The notes under the pieces are model-generated. The model searched no databases, was not told the origin of the DNA, and was given only the letters and a program-made list of their open reading frames with translations. The translations under genes were made by a program, and so were the position numbers. A DNA stretch of 64,000 bases from Ichthyophis bannanicus (taxonomy: Eukaryota; Chordata; Amphibia; Gymnophiona; Ichthyophiidae), in contig CM066040.1 of NCBI GenBank assembly GCA_033557465.1, forward strand, positions 327,874,297 through 327,938,296, read 5' to 3'. Positions 33,975 to 43,420 of this stretch are shown piece after piece. Every line of letters begins with the position of its first letter. Position 1 is the first letter of the stretch.

Positions 33975-35695
33975 ATTATTGGTCTAAGTGTTGTGAGTTT
34001 TAAGGCATCAGGCATTATGCCTTGTGAGAGGGATTGGTTTACTATGTGTTGTAGATTTTCCGCCAGTTCCTCCTTTGCACATTTAATCCATGAAACAGGG
34101 CATGGGTCTAGTGGGGAGGTTGTTGTGTTGATCATTGTTACGATTTTAAGGAGTTGTTTTTGGTCTATTATGTGGAAGTTTGTCCATTCGTTTATGAGTT
34201 TGGTGCTTGTAAATATTGGTGTCTGAGTAGTGGTTTTGTTTTTTAGTTTCGCTGCAAAGTGTGTTGCTAGTGTTTGTACATTTATTGCTGGTTGTTTAGG
34301 CTCGGTGTTGTTAGTTTTAGTTAGTGTTTTTACTATCGCAAATAGTTCTCTCGGGCGGTTGATGGCTGAGTTTAGTACTTTAGAGTGGTAGTCTCTTTTT
34401 GATTTGTTGATTGCGTTTTTGTATCCAGTAAGTATTAACATGTATTGGGATTTGTTTTCATCCGATTTTGTTTTCCTCCATCTCTTTTCTTGTTTCCTTA
34501 GTTGCTTTTTTAGTTTTGCTAGCTCTTTCGTGAACCATTTTTCGGTCTTTTTTGTTTGTCTATGTAAGACTTGTGTGGGGACAGCTGCATTTTGAATGGT
34601 TGAATTCCAATATGTTATGGTTGAATTGATGTCTGATGAGTTTGTGTTGAGTTTGGGTAATACTTCATTGAGGAATGTATTCTTGTTAAAGTGTGCGAAT
34701 CGTGATGTGTGTGGAGGTGTGCTTGTGGTGTTTTTTGGAGCTTGTATTGGTAGGTAAGTTGTAATAAGGTGGTGGTCGGACCATGGTACTTCAGTTATGG
34801 TTGGAGTGGTGTGTGGCTGGTGACTGTAGAGCATAGAGGGAAGGAAGATTAGGTCAAGTATGTTACCTTTATTGTGTGTGGGGGCTTGTATTATCTGTGT
34901 ATATCCCATTTGTGTCATAGCTTCTATGAAGTTATTCGATTGTGTGTTGGTCAGCGATGGAAGGTTCAGGTCACCAAGGAGTATGAGTGGTTTGCTTTGA
35001 GATGCTGTGCAAGCAAGTTCTAGGATAGGGGTGAGGTTATTTTGATCGGATGATGGGGGTCGGTAGATGAGGGCGAGGGCAAGGGTTCTATTTTCTATAT
35101 TGACAATGTCTATTCCGTCTATATTGTCTAAGTTTGTTAGGGTGAATTTTAGGTCCTTTTTGGTGAGTATTAAAGCGCCTCCTCCTCTTTTTATATTCCG
35201 ATGACAGTTGAATATGTCATATTGATGTGTGGCTAACTGGTTTAGTAGTATGGTGTCTGTGGGTGAGAGCCATGTTTCAGTGATGCAGATAATATCTGGG
35301 GTTGTGTCCTTTATTATGCCATTGATTATTGGTATTTTATTTCGTATAGAACGGATGTTTATTAAGATGATTTGTAGGTTAGAGTTTTTGTTATTAGCTT
35401 GTTCGTTTGTTGTACTATAGGGTTGGGGTTTTATTTGTATGAGTCTGTGAAGGGGTTTGTCTGAGTCGTTGCGCGAATGATGATAGTGGGGGTTTGAGTA
35501 TGTATTGCTGTGTGTTGGGTTCTGATGCTGGTTATGGGTGTTTGGGATTTTATTGTAAGGATTCCGGTAGTGATTGTGGATGATGGGGATGTTATTGTAA
35601 GGGCTTTGGTTGGTATTGTATGTATATATGTGTTGGGTTAGGAGAGTTATCAGCAGGAGAGTGAGAGGGAGGTTTGCAAATTTAGTGGGATACAT
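33975..35695 (-). pseudogene. L2-B ORF2, N-terminal half (endonuclease, start of RT)
   Basis: Starts at the ATG complement at 35695. The N-terminus is hydrophobic (ANLPLTLLLITLLT), then Asn/His/Pro-rich. The endonuclease motifs are NIRSIRNK, ITETWLS, GDLNLPS and WSDHH. The frame runs open to the L1-b insertion at 33974, in the RT entry region (LTTLRPIIKNNKL); the last dozen codons to 33920 are L1-b sequence. It resembles the intact L2-A protein in layout, including the hydrophobic N-terminus. It is inactivated by the insertion and not by point mutations that I can see. Confidence 0.85.
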
Positions 35696-35756
35696 TGTGT
35701 GTAGGGGGTTGTGTGAGAGGGAGTTCTGCAGGGATTAGAGGCCTCTGGTGATAGTG

Positions 35757-36240
35757 TATGTGTCTACAGGCAACAGTATATATAATTTTGGTAGCAGTAA
35801 AATTAGTTACTATCAACAGTGTATTCATGTACTGACAACAGTATAATTTGTTACTTTCAATATTATAGTAATATTGGCAACAGTAAAATTAGTTACTTTC
35901 AACAGTATATTTACCTTTTGGCAACAATATTATAGTACTATTGGCAACAGTAAAATAAGTTACTTTCAACAGTATATTTACCTATTGGCAACAGTGGAAT
36001 TTGTTACTTTCAGTAGTATGTTCATCTACTGACAACAGTACAATATATATGGCTACTATATAACAGTATACTATATGGCTACTAGTGATAGTGCATGAGT
36101 GTTGAGTGGGGATAATACAGGTTACTGACGACAGTAAATGTAAGTGGAGATAATACAGTTTACTGACGACAGTAAATGTAAGAACAATATACATAAATGT
36201 GGTAACAGTGTATACTGGCAAACGCATATACAGGTGTAGG
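35757..36240. repeat. AT-rich degenerate tandem repeats in the L2-B 5' UTR
   Basis: GGCAACAGTAAAATTAGTTA, TTACTTTCAACAGTATATTTA and related units recur (for example 35876, 35943, 35987), with spacings of 67 and 44 bp and drift at both ends (GACAACAGTA). It lies between the L2-B start codon (35695) and the GC-rich block at 36500. L2-A has no such array, so the L2-B leader is about 0.8 kb longer. Confidence 0.65.
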
Positions 36241-36578
36241 TATTAGTCCATGAGGTATAGTTGGTAGTGTACTTATATTTATCCACAGAATGTAGAGGTC
36301 AAGAGCGAGTCATGGTATACTTGCTGTGTATGGTCCAGTAGTAGGTTGATCAGGTCTGCCCCGATTGGGCTGGTGAGGTGGCTGGAGGTGGAGCACAAGA
36401 ACGCTGCAGCTCAATCCCTCCTGGGAGAGCTGTGCCGAGCGTTTTCTGTAACGGTGAGATGGTTACCTGGTCAACAGATCTGCATAAACTATAGGCCTCC
36501 ACCAGGGCCTTCGCCTAAGGGCCACGCCAAAGGGCCCTCTGGCGAGGCCCTCAGGCGCGGGCCCGCCAGGCGCAGGTG

Positions 36579-37138
36579 CGCCCGACGGTGCAAACTTTTA
36601 AAGCCCTTGCTGAGCCCCGATTGGGCGATGCGATGCCGGTGTTGTTCCTGCTACCGGAGGCTCTATCCCCCGGCTGGGGAGAGCTGCTGATGGTAGCAGG
36701 GATGAAAAGGACCACGCGCCCAACGGCGCAAACTTTTAAAGCCCTTGCTGAGCCCCGATTGGGCGATGCGATGCCGGTGTTGTTCCTGCTACCGGAGGCT
36801 CTATCCCCCGGCTGGGGAGAGCTGCTGATGGTAGCAGGGATGAAAAGGACCACGCGCCCGACGGCGCGAACGTTTAAAGCCCTTGCTGAGCCCCGATTGG
36901 GCGATGCGATGCCGGTGTTGTTCCTGCTACCGGAGGCTCTATCCCCCGGCTGGGGAGAGCTGCTGATTGTAGCAGGGATGAAAAGGACCACGCGCCCGAC
37001 GGCGCGAACTTTTAAAGCCCTTGCTGAGCCCCGATTGGGCGATGCGATGCCGGTGTTGTTCCTGCTACCGGAGGCTCTATTCCCCGGCTGGGGAGAGCTG
37101 CTGATGGTAGCAGGGATGAAAAGGACCACGCGCCCGAC
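36579..37138 (-). repeat. L2-B 5' UTR tandem monomers (138 bp, 4 copies)
   Basis: Four nearly identical units; the word AAAGCCCTTGCTGAGCCCCG follows at 138-bp intervals (anchor C at 36591, 36729, 36867, 37005), with a partial fifth unit at 37130-37138. They abut the GC-rich block 36515-36578, whose inverse complement stands beside unrelated 125-bp monomers in L2-A. Units contain GC-rich words and could be promoters. Because 138 is divisible by 3, long spurious frames run through both strands; these are not genes. Confidence 0.88.
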
Positions 37139-37211
37139 AAGATAGCACAACAGTTGAGAACAAGGATACATTTAGGGGAATGGTAAGGAAACACATTGGA
37201 GACTAAGCAGA

Positions 37212-37566
37212 TCAGGATCCAGAAGCGGCCTTGAAGAGGTGAGTTTTCAGCCTGGATTTGAAAGGGCCAGAGATGAAGCCTGATACACAGACTCGGGTAG
37301 TTTCTTCCAGGCATAAGGAGCAACAAGGTGAAAGGATTGAAGCCCTGGAGTTAGCAGTAGATGAGAAGGGCACAAATAGAAGTGCTCTGCCAGAGGAGCG
37401 GAGTTCACGAGGAGGGGTGTAGGGAGAGATAAAAGAGGAAAGGTAGTGAGGAGCCACAGAATGAGTGCACTTATAAGTCAGTAGGAGAAGTTTGAATAGG
37501 ATACAAAAAAGAGATAGGGAGCCAGTGAAGTGACTTGTTTTGTCCTCGGAGATCATGATATAACTT
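37212..37566 (-). pseudogene. L2-C RT C-terminal region
   Basis: A 114-codon stretch with LLTYKCTHSVAPHYLSSFIS, Y.PPRELRSSGRA, LCLEETTRVC and FKSRLKTHLFKA, typical of the last part of L2/Rex-type ORF2 proteins. It begins in mid-domain at 37566, beside a stretch of other origin. It is inactive. Confidence 0.75.
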
Positions 37567-37570
37567 TATG

Positions 37571-38759
37571 TACCTAGTCGGTATATTCCTTCATGATAGT
37601 GAAAGTCCCAGACCTAGCTGGTGTGAACATAATCTTTGTAATCCCCCGTTTGAGAATGTGGATCACATGCGCCCTGAGAAAGTTACTTGAAGTAATACAC
37701 TTTTGAAAATGCCCTGGTATTGAGTCGTCAGTGCCCCACACAAAGGAAGGGTTTGAATCGATTTGAGTAATAATTTTATTTGGTGGATAGGCCTTGATGT
37801 AAATTTCTAGGTGCAATTGATAGGTCACACACCCAGCAGCCGTTTTAGTTACCAGTTATAGTCATTTTTTAACGTAATTTTAGGTTAGGCAAAGTTATTA
37901 ATTTTAGCATATATAATACTCTTGTTATATGACTCCTCTTAGGTTGTTTATTGGTCTTACAATGTGATATGCAATATATATAATATTGTTTTTTGTAAAT
38001 CCCGGGTTAGATTATCTGGACATCCATCAAGACATCAGAGATAGGTTCCCAGAACAGGCATGTATTAATATTGGTTCCTTTTGTCCTTTCATTTATTTAT
38101 CTTTTATGGTTTTATTGTTTTACATGTAATTTTACACATATATTTATTGTTTTTTAGTCATTTTACATTATTTAAGTATACCTCCAACGTTTGCACAATC
38201 ATCATTCTTCCTTCGTCCCTCTCCCCTCTTTTGGGGTTTATGTTTTCTCCGAGAAGCCTTTTGGTTGTTGTCACACTCCGGCAGTTTCTCTCCTTGAGTT
38301 ATTAGCATAATATTTTAACATTTTTAATGATATGTTATTAGCTATTAACGTGTTATTATTTATCTATTTATATTTTTAAACATGTCATTAATTATTTATG
38401 GAATGTTATATATATGTATGCATTTATGAATGTTCATAGTGGTTTATGGTGTATCCAGTGGTATGTATGTTTTTAGTTATAGTGCTTCACCTATAGTTCA
38501 GTTTTATGGTTTTTATGTATTTCTTAAGTAATTCATAATCCGTTTTTATCCTTTTTATGGTTTTTAATTTTTACGTAGTTTATGTGTCATATTGGTTATT
38601 CTTAATTCTTCTTTTTTATATTATTCACATCGTGATTGTGTGTTTTACATTTATTTTCATCGTTTTTAACATTTGTATGTTTAGCCAATGAGCCCCTGAA
38701 GAAGGTGTTGCGAAACACGGCCTGTGTCGGGCCTGGCTGGTTTATAATCAATAAACGAG
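37571..38759. other. AT-rich stretch inside L2-C, possibly Penelope-like
   Basis: It replaces the part of L2-C that should encode the RT palm and thumb. No protein is recognisable; a 84-codon open stretch on the - strand (37828-37574) has no motif I know. At its right end (38691-38734) there is a hammerhead-ribozyme-like sequence, found in vertebrate genomes chiefly in Penelope-like elements. It may be a Penelope terminal segment; that rests on the ribozyme alone. Confidence 0.4.
38691..38734 (+). ncRNA. Hammerhead ribozyme-like motif
   Basis: Order of elements: AGCCC (stem I, 5'), CTGAAGA (core CUGANGA, 38696-38702), a degraded stem II, GAAAC (core GAAA), ACAC-GGCCT-GTGT (stem III hairpin), GTC cleavage triplet (38726-38728), GGGC (stem I, 3'). 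Both conserved core boxes and stems I and III are intact; stem II is weak, so activity may be lost. Hammerheads of this kind process Penelope-like element RNA. Confidence 0.65.
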
Positions 38760-38912
38760 TTCTTCCAACAAGATCCACAGTTTGGTTTGGTTCTGAGAAC
38801 CAGGATAGCACAAAGCCCTTAAAACCAAGAGACGACAAGGTATCGAGGAGAAGATGGTGGTCAATATTGTGAAAAGCAGCAGAAAGGTCAAAAAGGATGA
38901 GGATGAAGTAAA

Positions 38913-38920
38913 GGCCCTTG
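38913..38920 (+). repeat. Left target-site duplication of hAT H1
   Basis: GGCCCTTG immediately before CAGGGGCGGCTC. The identical octamer lies at 51876-51883, immediately after the right end. Eight bp is the hAT duplication length. Confidence 0.85.
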
Positions 38921-39394
38921 CAGGGGCGGCTCTGTAATGAGGCAAAGTGAGGCGGCTGCCTCAGGCGGCAAAGTTTTGAGGGCGACAAAAATGCCCCCAA
39001 AACAGCCGCCTCACTTCGCCTTCAAAAATTAAAAAAAACACCAAAAAACACCAAGCGCACAAGTTGCTACCGCTTCTGAGTCTACTTCTTGGCAGTGGCA
39101 GACTGGCACTCTCTTTCCTATGGCAGTCGCAGCGCCTGCTTCTTAGAGCCGCAACTGTGCTGCTGCTAGCGATGGTTGTCCGTTTAAACCAACTTCATAC
39201 CAGTGCAGAGCCTTTGCCGCCTCTGTGAAGGAACCCGTGCAACTGGGTCCCGCCCCAAAAGGAAGTACTTCCTTTGGGGGCGTAATGCAGTTGCACAGGT
39301 TCCTTCACAGAGGCAGCAAAGGCTGATTCCGCACTGGTATGAAGTTGGTTTAAACACAGGGTCTCAAACACGTGGCCCGCTACCGAGAGGAAAC

Positions 39395-39775
39395 TTAAAA
39401 AAAAAAAAACCTGGCTTCGGCTGCTGCTGCTGCCGCTGCCGCCGTGGCAGCGGCAGAATCAGCTGTCCCGCGGCCCCTTCCCGTCTGCCTGGCAGAGCCC
39501 TCAGCTCCATCAGTGGCAGCTTTCAGGGCCGCCCGCGAAGAGAGAGTTTCTCTCTCGCGGCTCTGTTAAGCCTGCTGGGCTGATGGGAATTCCATCAGCC
39601 CCGACAGGCTTAACAGAGCCGCGAGAGGGAAATACTCTCTTCATGGCTTGAAAAGCCCGCCGCTGAGGGCTCTGCTGGGCAGACGGGAAGGGGCCGTGGG
39701 ACAGTTGATTCTGCCGCTGCCACGGCGGCAGTGGCAGCAGCAGAAGCCAGGGTTTTTTATTTTTTAATTTACCTG
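39395..39775. repeat. H3 long palindrome (about 380 bp)
   Basis: Left arm CCTGGCTTCGGCTGCTGCTG at 39410 pairs with CAGCAGAAGCCAGG ending 39752. CCCGTCTGCCTGGCAGAGCC pairs with GGCTCTGCTGGGCAGACGGG, and TTAAGCCTGC with the complement near 39608. The centre is GGGAATTCC at about 39590. An RNA of this region would fold into a long, nearly perfect hairpin. Confidence 0.85.
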
Positions 39776-40510
39776 GGCTGATGGGGGGGAGGGGGGTTAG
39801 GTTGGGCTGATGGGGGAGGGGGGTTAGGACTGGTAATGGGGGGCTAAGACCGAAAATGGGGTGATGGGGGTTAGGACTGGAAATGGGCAGATGGGAGTTA
39901 GGACTGGAGGTGGGCTATGGGGGGCTAAGACTGAAAATGGGGTGATGGGAGGGTTAGGACTGGAAGTGGGCTGTTGGGGGCTTAGAACTGGTAATGGGCT
40001 ATGGGGGGCTAGGACTGGCAATGGACTGGGGGGGTTGCTAGGACTGGAAATGGGCTGAGTAGAAGGAGGGGGCTTGAACTGCAAATAGCTGTTGGGGAGG
40101 GGGGGCTTGTAATGGAAATGGGCTGTGAGGGGAGGGAGCTAGAACTGGAAATGGGCTTAGTGGGGGAGCTAGGACAGGAAATGGGCTGATGGGGGCTAGG
40201 ACAGGACTGGAAATGGGCTGTTGGGGATTGCTAAGATTGGAAATGGGCTGTGGTGGGGGCTTGGATTGAAATGAACTCATGGAGGGGCTAGAACTGGAAG
40301 TAGGCTCATGGGGGGCTTGGAATGGACATGGGCTGATGGTGGGGCTAGGAAAGGACTAGAAATGGGCTGATGGGGGGCTGGGATTGGAAATGAGCTGATG
40401 GAGGGCCTCGAATAGGACTGGAAATGGATGGGGGAGCTAGGACTGGAAATGGGCTGATGCGGGGACTAGAAGGGAGCGGATGCTGGGTGGGGCTGGAACT
40501 AGAAGGGAGC
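39770..40510 (+). repeat. G-rich minisatellite in H3
   Basis: Variable units of about 25-40 bp around GGGCTAGGACTGGAAATGGGCTGATG. The same unit type recurs in H2 at 42375-43420. Open frames on the opposite strand are compositional. Confidence 0.85.
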
Positions 40511-41744
40511 TGATGTTGGGGGAGGATTAGAATGGGATGGGGCTGGGAGAGTGAAATGGAGAGGGGAAAAATATATTTTGTGTGGGAGGGAAGAAAAATC
40601 TACAATTGGCCGGATATTGGGAAAGTAAGTGGGGATTGAGGATGGAGGGGTAAAATTTGAGTGGATGAAATAGGAATGAAGAAAGAGCAAAAGGAGAAAG
40701 ATTAGTATGTTAAAGCAGATGTAGAGAGAGAATGGAAAAAAACTAGAAGAGAGAAGAAAGGACAAATGGACAGCAGACGATGGAGAGTTAGCAGAAGACA
40801 CAAAGAAACCAGAAGAAAGTAGCTGGAGCAATTGCAACTGAAAAAAAATGCACAAAAGGTAGAAAAATCTCTTTATTTTGAATTTATTAACTGGAATAGG
40901 TCAGCTCTGGGAAATGTGCATCATTAACATCTGCGCTTTGTTTAGTACAAGAGGAAATTAATTTATAGTTTTATTTCTACAGTGTTGTTGTACACTTCCG
41001 GTTCCGAGTCTTATGCAGCCCGCGGGTTACTTTGCAAGTCCTCATTTGGCCCTCAAAGCAATTTGAGTTTCAGACTCCTGGTTTAAACAGACAACCATCG
41101 CTAGCAACAGCACAGTCGCGGCTCTAAGAAGCAGGCGCCGTGGCTGCCATAGGAAAGAGAGAGCCAGTCTGCCGCTGCCGAGAAGCGGACTCGGCAGCGG
41201 CAGCAACTTGTGCACCATCTGTCTCTTTGGGCTGTGATCTCTTGCATTGCCCCTGCCTGCGGAACACGCTGTTAATCTTGGACTGTTGCCTCTTGCACAT
41301 TACCAGGGAGGGGGGAATGGACATTGAGGAGGGTATTGGGAGTGGTCATGGGGTGCATTGGGGGTGGATGAGATATGCTGGATGTGGAGGGGCATAGACT
41401 GACAGACAGGAGATGAAAGATGCAGGGGGGAAAAGGGAAACAGTGGAGACAAGCTAGAGGTGGGGGCTAGGAGAAGAAGGGAGATACTGGACATGGGAAG
41501 AGGAATAGAGGGAACGGGCATAGGGAGAATCAAGGAGGGGAGATGGAGTGCTGGATGCAGGGAGATAGGAAGGGAGAGGACAGATATGGAAGGATAGGGA
41601 GAGAAAGAATGGATACTGGATGGATGGAAAGAGAAAGACACTGGATGAAGGGTGAGAAATGGTAGACATCAGGGGTGGTTCTTCCATTAGGCCGCCTGAG
41701 GCAATCGCCTCAGGTGACACTCCGACAGGCGTGGCACTCCCAAT

Positions 41745-41880
41745 GCCGGCGGCACTCCGGATATTTTAATTTTAGATTTTACAGCCTCTGGCCTGCCTCT
41801 GATTTCCTGCATGGTAAGGCAGAGGCAGGGCAGAGGTGGCAAAATCTAAAATTAATACAGCCGGAGTGCCCCCGCTGCCA
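41745..41880. repeat. H2 hairpin
   Basis: CCGGCGGCACTCCGG (41746) pairs with CCGGAGTGCCCCCGCTG (41861). TTTAATTTTAGATTTT pairs with AAAATCTAAAATTAA, and GGCCTGCCTCTG with CAGAGGCAGGGC. The loop is near 41805. The layout (hAT end, hairpin, minisatellite) repeats that of H1 and H3. Confidence 0.8.
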
Positions 41881-41934
41881 CCAGATAAGAGGTGCAGGTG
41901 GAGGGAATGGGGACAGGAGGAAGACAACAAGGAG

Positions 41935-42370
41935 AGACAACGGTGAGTGGCAAAGGAGGAGACAGGGGACATGCTGGACAAAGCAGGAGACAGGACATGC
42001 TGGAGAAAGGGGGAGACAGAGGGACAAGTGCTGGACAAAGGGGGAGATGGGGACATGCTGGGCAAAGGGGGATACAGGGGACCTGCTGAACAAAGGAGGA
42101 GACAGGGAACATGATGCTGGACAAGGGGAGACAGGGGATATGCTGGAGAAAGGGGGAGACAGGGACAAATGCTGGACAAAGGGGAGAGACAGGGGACATG
42201 CTGGACAAAGGGGGAGACAGAGGGACAAGTGCTGGACAAAGGGAGAGACACGGGCACGCTGGACAAAGGGGGAGATGGGGACATGCTGAACAAAAGGGGA
42301 GACAGGGGGATAAATAGTAGACAAAGGGGAGCGACAGGAGAGAAATGCTGGACAAAGGGGAGAGACAGTG
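41935..42370 (+). repeat. Purine-rich minisatellite (GACATGCTGGACAAAGGGGGA units)
   Basis: About 15 variable units of roughly 25-32 bp built on GGAGACAGGGGACATGCTGGACAAAGG. The strand is almost free of C and T runs. Long frames on both strands are compositional. Confidence 0.85.
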
Positions 42371-42374
42371 CAGG

Positions 42375-43420
42375 TTAGGATTATAATGGGATGATGGGGG
42401 GGCTTGCACTGGTAAAGGGCAGATCGGTGGGCTAGGACTGGTAATGGGTTGATTAGGGAGGCTAGGACTGGTAATGGATTGATCGAGGGGGGGCTGTAAC
42501 TGGTAATGGGCTGATCAGGGGGGGCTAGGACTGGTAATGGGCTGATGGGGAGGGTAGGACTGGTAATGGGCTGATTAGGGGAGGCTAGCACTGCTAATTG
42601 GATTGAGGGGGGACTAGCACTGGAAATGAGCTGATTAGGGGAGGCTAGGACTGGGGACAAATATAGTGACAGAATTCAAAATGGCATGGGACAGACACAA
42701 TGGATCCATTTATAGCAACAGAATAAAATCAAAATAAACTGAACCATCTAACTTCTCAACAAATAGGGGTGTCCTACATGGAGCAGTGGGTTCACCCCTA
42801 AACAAAGACATGGGGAGGGGTGGCCTGCACAGAGTGGCACCTACTCCTGCCATCTTACTCCGGCCATCATACTGGGCAGACTAGATGGACCATACTGGTC
42901 TTTATCTGCAGTCATTTACTATGTTACTATGTAATGGTCTGATGGAGTGGGGTAGGACTGGTAATGGACTGATGGGGGGCTAGGACTGGAAATGGGCCGA
43001 CTAGTGGAGGCCAGGATTGGCAATGGGCCGACAGGGGAGCAGGACCGGCACTGGGCCAGTACCGGCAGTGGGGCTGAGGGGGGACCAGCACCAGAGGTGA
43101 GCCGATTGGGGGGCCCCAACTGGGAATGCTGGGGAGGGGAGGATAGAGCTGCTGGCCCTGGAAGAAAACTGGGGGCTAGGGCTACAAATGGGCTGATGCG
43201 AGGGGATGGGAGAATGGAACCAGAAGGGAGTGGATGCTGATAGGGGCCGCTATGGCACCTGGACCAGAAAGGACTGGACTGTGGAGAAGGAAGGGAACTG
43301 GAAGGGAATGGACACCAGTGGCAATCATGTGAATGCAAGTTGACATTGGAAGGTACTGGGAAGGAGGACCGGAAAGGGGCTGATACTGGGGAGGGTCATT
43401 GGGACTGGAAATAGGCTGAT
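42375..43420 (+). repeat. G-rich minisatellite in H2, interrupted by a CR1 tail
   Basis: Units resembling GGCTAGGACTGGTAATGGGCTGAT, the same family as in H3 (39770-40510). Interrupted at 42657-42934 by a CR1 3' end. The right part (42935-43420) is more diverged. Confidence 0.8.
42657..42934 (+). mobile_element. CR1 LINE 3' end
   Basis: Ends GGCAGACTAGATGGACCATACTGG, then TTACTATGTTACTATGTAA, the short terminal repeats typical of CR1. The start is 5'-truncated, with ATTCAAAATGGCATGGGACA (the last codons of the ORF). A second copy of the subfamily lies at 57236-57461. Confidence 0.8.

Larger units (their letters stand above)
22541..37138 (-). mobile_element. L2-B: full-length L2 interrupted by two L1 insertions
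   Basis: Without its insertions this element is about 4.9 kb, on the - strand. The 3' tail is at 22541-22686 (CTATACCGCCCCTTCCAGCG, GGGCGGTTTACAAGG), interrupted by L1-a (22703-29011). The 3' UTR and RT C-terminal half lie at 29012-30632, then L1-b intervenes (30633-33957). The endonuclease half is at 33958-35695 and the 5' UTR at 35696-37138. Both L1 copies are flanked by clean TSDs, so the order of events is secure. Confidence 0.88.
39357..41080. mobile_element. hAT H3, inserted in the palindrome of H1
   Basis: Ends CAGGGTCTCAAAC (39357) and GTTTCAGACTCCTG (to 41080) are imperfect inverted repeats of hAT type. GTTTAAACA flanks both sides (39348-39356 and 41081-41089); one base may be coincidental, giving the usual 8. 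The interior holds its own palindrome (39395-39775), a G-rich minisatellite (39770-40510) and purine-rich sequence. No transposase frame. It is younger than H1. Confidence 0.78.
39057..41213. repeat. H1 long palindrome, split by H3
   Basis: An inverted repeat centred at about 39267 (GGAAGTACTTCC). The left arm is 39057-39266. The right arm runs from 39267 to 39356, then continues beyond H3 at 41090-41213. Examples of matching blocks are TCTTTCCTATGGCAG (left) with CTGCCATAGGAAAGA (right), and GCACAAGTTGC with GCAACTTGTGC. With H3 removed it is one hairpin of about 425 bp. Confidence 0.8.
41670..43420 (+). mobile_element. hAT H2: left end and interior, right end not found
   Basis: CAGGGGTGGTTCTTCCATTAGG (41670) is a second hAT-type left end in the same orientation as H1, lying within the GA-rich part of H1. 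A hairpin (41745-41880) and two minisatellites (41935-42370 and 42375-43420) follow. I could not locate a right end or a copy of the preceding octamer GTAGACAT, so the right boundary given is only the end of the minisatellite. It may be a rearranged piece of H1. Confidence 0.5.

Noticed and set aside
36551..37171. Long repetitive open frames on both strands (about 190-206 codons)
   Set aside because: They run through the 138-bp L2-B monomers; 138 is a multiple of 3, so the frame never shifts. No independent coding evidence.
41772..42660. Several long Pro/Ser/Cys-rich frames on the - strand and Gly/Arg-rich frames on the +
   Set aside because: They are by-products of the purine-rich minisatellites in H2.
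39770..43420. Repeat-spacer arrays as a CRISPR-like locus
   Set aside because: Units are variable and contiguous, without constant spacers, in a eukaryotic transposon context.
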